7,889 nt of DNA from Alphaproteobacteria bacterium. Lineage in GTDB: Bacteria > Pseudomonadota > Alphaproteobacteria > Micavibrionales > Micavibrionaceae. The position numbers were made by a program, and so were the translations under genes. Within the stretch, counting starts at the first letter, position 1; each line of letters opens with the position of its first letter. The DNA lies in the NCBI GenBank assembly GCA_021776015.1, contig JAJFGT010000063.1, forward strand, positions 1 through 7,889, written 5' to 3'. Shown here in pieces: positions 5,968 through 7,889 of the stretch. The notes under the pieces were generated by a model. That model was given only the letters and a program-made list of their open reading frames with translations, ran no database searches and was not told the origin of the DNA.

Positions 5968-7410
5968 CTATCTCCAAAAACGAGGAGAGAAAAGGATAAA
6001 GAGCGTAAAGAGTTCCAACCGCCCAAGAAGCATTCCCACAGACAGTATCCATTTAGCTGTATCAGAAAGAGGCTGAAACGTTCCCGAAGGGCCAATAATC
6101 GGCCCAAGCCCAGGACCAACATTTGAAATAGAGGTTGCCGCCCCTGAAAGAGCTGTCACCATATCAAGCCCTGTCAAAAGAAGAAGAAAGGCAATAACAG
6201 CAAAAGAGAGGAAATACAGACACACAAATCCCATTACAGAAAGAGGCACATCATCAGAAATGGCCTGTCCATTATAGCGTGTAATAAAGACCCTATGAGG
6301 ATGCGTTAATTTTTGAATTTGATGTTTAATCGTTGAAAAGAGAATTTGGTATCTAAAAATCTTAATACTACAGGTCGTTGATCCAGCGCATCCTCCAATA
6401 AACATCAAAAGGAAAAAGATAACAGTCAAAGTAGGACTCCATGCGCTAAAATCAGCATTGGTGTATCCTGTTCCTGTCATAATTGTAACAACCCCAAAAA
6501 CACTTGTTTGCAAAGATTCTATGAAAGGAATTTCTAACACTGAGGCCAGATGAAAACTTACAAAAAGAGTAAAGACAGCCACAAAAGAAAAGAAAACTTT
6601 AACCTGACTATCTCTAAACAGAAGATATGGCTTTCCTCTAATGGCTTTAAGATACAAAACAAAAGGAAGAGCACTCATAAGAATAAAGACAACAGCAACC
6701 ATATCAGCCCCTGTTCCAGCAAAGGCTCCCATAGAATCATCTCGTGTAGAAAATCCTCCTGTGGCAATCGTTGTCATGGCATGAGCAATAGCATCAAAGC
6801 TTCCCATCCCTACAAACTGATAGGACAGAAAACATAAAAAAGTCATGGCCAAATAAATTAAACAAATCATCGTTGCAAATTTTCGTGCACGAGGGAGGGC
6901 CTTTTCATTTTCAGATGATTCTGTTTTAAACAGTTGCATCCCCCCCACTTTTAAAAGGGGAAGAATAGAGAGCGCCATGACAATAATCCCTATTCCACCA
7001 AGCCATTGTAAGATCGCTCTCCAAATTAAAATACCGGGAGGTGCCGCGTCTAATCCAACAATAATTGTTGATCCTGTCGTTGTAATTCCTGCAATAGATT
7101 CAAAAAGAGAATCTGTAAAACTCAAATTGAGAGAGGAAAACCAAAGAGGAAGACTTCCAAAAATAGAAATTGAAAGCCATGATGTCGCCGTAATAAGAAA
7201 CCCCTGACGCACGCTCATTTGAAAATGCTCTGAGCTATGGTTACTAATAGTAAGAATTCCTCCAAAAAATACCGTAAAGAGGATACAAAGAGCAAAAACC
7301 TGCCAATCTTCATTCCCAAAATAAACATCTGTCAACATTGGAACCGTCATACTAGCTCCAAGTATCGAAAGTAAAATGCCGTTTACGAATAAAATAGGGC
7401 GAAAATCCAT
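5968..7410 (-). CDS. trkH: TrkH-type potassium uptake channel subunit
   Basis: Membrane subunit of the Trk potassium uptake system; it forms a K+ pathway in the inner membrane, gated in the family by the cytosolic NAD/ATP-binding ring protein TrkA. The 480 residues match full-length TrkH (E. coli about 483). Four membrane-pore-membrane repeats are shown by their filter loops: ITTTGST (109-115), TIATGGFS (214-221), TIMTGTGYT (309-317) and SISNVGPG (427-434), each with the conserved glycine. An extra N-terminal hydrophobic pair (about 5-55) is typical of TrkH. GGCAGSTTCSIKIFR (339-353) marks the segment after the third pore, and GRLELFTLFILFSPRFWR (463-480) is a characteristic end. The ATG at 7408-7410 has only a weak AAGA upstream. 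No trkA is in the window, so the partner must lie elsewhere. The gene diverges from pabB and has its own 5' region. Confidence 0.97.
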   Translation of the reverse strand: MDFRPILFVNGILLSILGASMTVPMLTDVYFGNEDWQVFALCILFTVFFGGILTISNHSSEHFQMSVRQGFLITATSWLSISIFGSLPLWFSSLNLSFTDSLFESIAGITTTGSTIIVGLDAAPPGILIWRAILQWLGGIGIIVMALSILPLLKVGGMQLFKTESSENEKALPRARKFATMICLIYLAMTFLCFLSYQFVGMGSFDAIAHAMTTIATGGFSTRDDSMGAFAGTGADMVAVVFILMSALPFVLYLKAIRGKPYLLFRDSQVKVFFSFVAVFTLFVSFHLASVLEIPFIESLQTSVFGVVTIMTGTGYTNADFSAWSPTLTVIFFLLMFIGGCAGSTTCSIKIFRYQILFSTIKHQIQKLTHPHRVFITRYNGQAISDDVPLSVMGFVCLYFLSFAVIAFLLLLTGLDMVTALSGAATSISNVGPGLGPIIGPSGTFQPLSDTAKWILSVGMLLGRLELFTLFILFSPRFWR

Positions 7411-7460
7411 ATGTATATCTTAAACTTTGAGAGAATGAAGTCACGAATATTTTTTAAAAC

Positions 7461-7469
7461 TGCTATAAG
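7461..7469 (+). promoter_or_regulatory. Candidate extended -10 promoter for pabB
   Basis: TGCTATAAG combines the TGn extension with a five-of-six match to TATAAT. Extended -10 promoters tolerate a poor -35, and none is visible here. A start near 7476 would give a leader of about 58 nt before the pabB ATG. Confidence 0.3.
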
Positions 7470-7497
7470 ATACCCTAAAAAATGATAAGAAGTACAA

Positions 7498-7503
7498 ATT
7501 ATA
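7498..7503 (-). promoter_or_regulatory. Candidate -10 box for trkH
   Basis: On the minus strand this is an exact TATAAT, about 88 bp upstream of the trkH start. The spacing to any TTGACA-like hexamer is poor, and the region is so AT-rich that a chance match is easy, so this is only a suggestion. Confidence 0.2.
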
Positions 7504-7518
7504 AAAAATATTTTATAA
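7499..7518. repeat. AT-only inverted repeat in the trkH-pabB divergent region
   Basis: TTATAAAA (7499-7506) and TTTTATAA (7511-7518) are exact reverse complements around AATA. The repeat lies between two divergent genes and 15 nt before the pabB start. It could be an operator, but its composition makes it weak evidence. The rest of the 123-nt gap holds no other structure I can support. Confidence 0.25.
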
Positions 7519-7533
7519 AAAACTTATGACAGA

Positions 7534-7889
7534 ATGATGAAAACTTATTGCCATTCATACCCCTATATTGAACCTGACAGACTATTCTCTCTGTTTTCCG
7601 AGCAACCTTACTCTCTCTTTCTTGATCGAGAATTCTCAGACGAAGCTCTAAGTATCATTGCATTTAACCCTGTTGAAGTTTTCACATTTAAAGCTTCTTC
7701 TCCTACAGAAAAACCCTTTGAAAACCTCCAAAATCTTCTAACAAAATACACACCTATGTCTACATCCAATAAGCCTTACTTCACAGGGGGATTAGCTGGA
7801 CTTTTTAGTTATGATTTAGGGCGAGCTTTAGAAAAATATCCAGAAGAGACAAAAGATGAGCTTCATTTACCAGATATTGTAATGGGGAT
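7534..7889 (+). CDS. pabB: Aminodeoxychorismate synthase component I, N-terminal part (runs off window)
   Basis: The frame is open from the ATG at 7534 to the window end, giving 118 codons plus two bases of the next. The translation begins MMKTYCHSYPYIEP and carries two landmarks of the N-terminal domain shared by PabB and TrpE: PYSLFLDRE (25-33), followed by a strand-like LSIIAFNPVEVF, and GGLAGLFSYDLGRALEKYP (85-103). The short 'GG.AG.FSYDLGR' form favours PabB over anthranilate synthase TrpE; the catalytic chorismate-binding domain lies outside the window. With PabA glutamine amidotransferase the enzyme makes 4-amino-4-deoxychorismate from chorismate, the branch to p-aminobenzoate and folate. 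Two ATG codons are adjacent (7534 and 7537) and neither has a clear Shine-Dalgarno, so the exact start is open by one codon. Many relatives carry a fused PabC lyase domain at the C-terminus; this cannot be seen here. Confidence 0.85.
   Translation, partial: MMKTYCHSYPYIEPDRLFSLFSEQPYSLFLDREFSDEALSIIAFNPVEVFTFKASSPTEKPFENLQNLLTKYTPMSTSNKPYFTGGLAGLFSYDLGRALEKYPEETKDELHLPDIVMG

Noticed and set aside
6351..6395. TTCSIK after the third TrkH pore instead of the TxGGxK seen in many Trk/Ktr proteins
   Set aside because: All four filter glycines are intact and I recall similar forms in alphaproteobacterial TrkH proteins, so I read it as a lineage variant and not a defect.
6550..6837. Open frame on the plus strand rich in Lys, Ser and Asn opposite trkH
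   Set aside because: It is entirely antisense to a clearly conserved trkH, its composition mirrors the hydrophobic codons of the other strand, and it lacks any recognisable motif. It is a shadow frame.
1..7889. CRISPR array, tRNA or rRNA genes, insertion sequences, attachment sites, replication origin
   Set aside because: Looked for and not seen: no regularly spaced repeats, no cloverleaf-like segments, no transposase or integrase sequence, no clustered DnaA-type boxes.

Overview
The window is AT-rich and reads as a stretch of ordinary bacterial chromosome from a low-GC alphaproteobacterium. The best lineage clue is a 72-residue ribbon-helix-helix protein of the RHH_4 type, typical of Alphaproteobacteria, directly behind a class II fumarase gene. 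The ArgRS and TrkH sequences also look alphaproteobacterial to me. purK and pabB argue against the most reduced intracellular lineages such as Rickettsia, which have lost purine and folate synthesis. I cannot name a genus from this window.

Layout, left to right. (1) 1-282, plus: C-terminal fragment of a protein resembling Mrr-type restriction endonucleases, cut by the window edge. (2) 283-393: short gap with a hairpin that may be a terminator, a curious match to T7/T3-type phage promoters, and a weak promoter for argS. (3) 394-2184, plus: complete argS. (4) 2188-4904, minus: purK, fumC and the ribbon-helix-helix gene in one tight run (14 and 9 nt gaps), converging on argS with 3 nt between stop codons. 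(5) 4981-5874, minus: a secreted, cysteine-free protein of unknown function, with two striking palindromes in its upstream region. (6) 5968-7410, minus: complete trkH. (7) 7411-7533: divergent AT-rich promoter region. (8) 7534-7889, plus: the 5' part of pabB, running off the window.

The genes cover separate housekeeping jobs: arginyl-tRNA charging, de novo purine synthesis (PurK), the TCA cycle (FumC), potassium uptake (TrkH) and folate precursor synthesis (PabB). They do not form one pathway. No mobile element, CRISPR array, tRNA, rRNA or intact defence system is visible, and I do not see a convincing new multi-gene system. The points most worth a second look are the leader of the secreted unknown protein, where a perfect 21-bp palindrome includes part of the ribosome binding site and a 35-nt interrupted palindrome lies just upstream of a perfect TATAAT box; the unknown protein itself; and the phage-promoter-like sequence at the end of the nuclease gene. 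No gene-free stretch exceeds about 125 bases.
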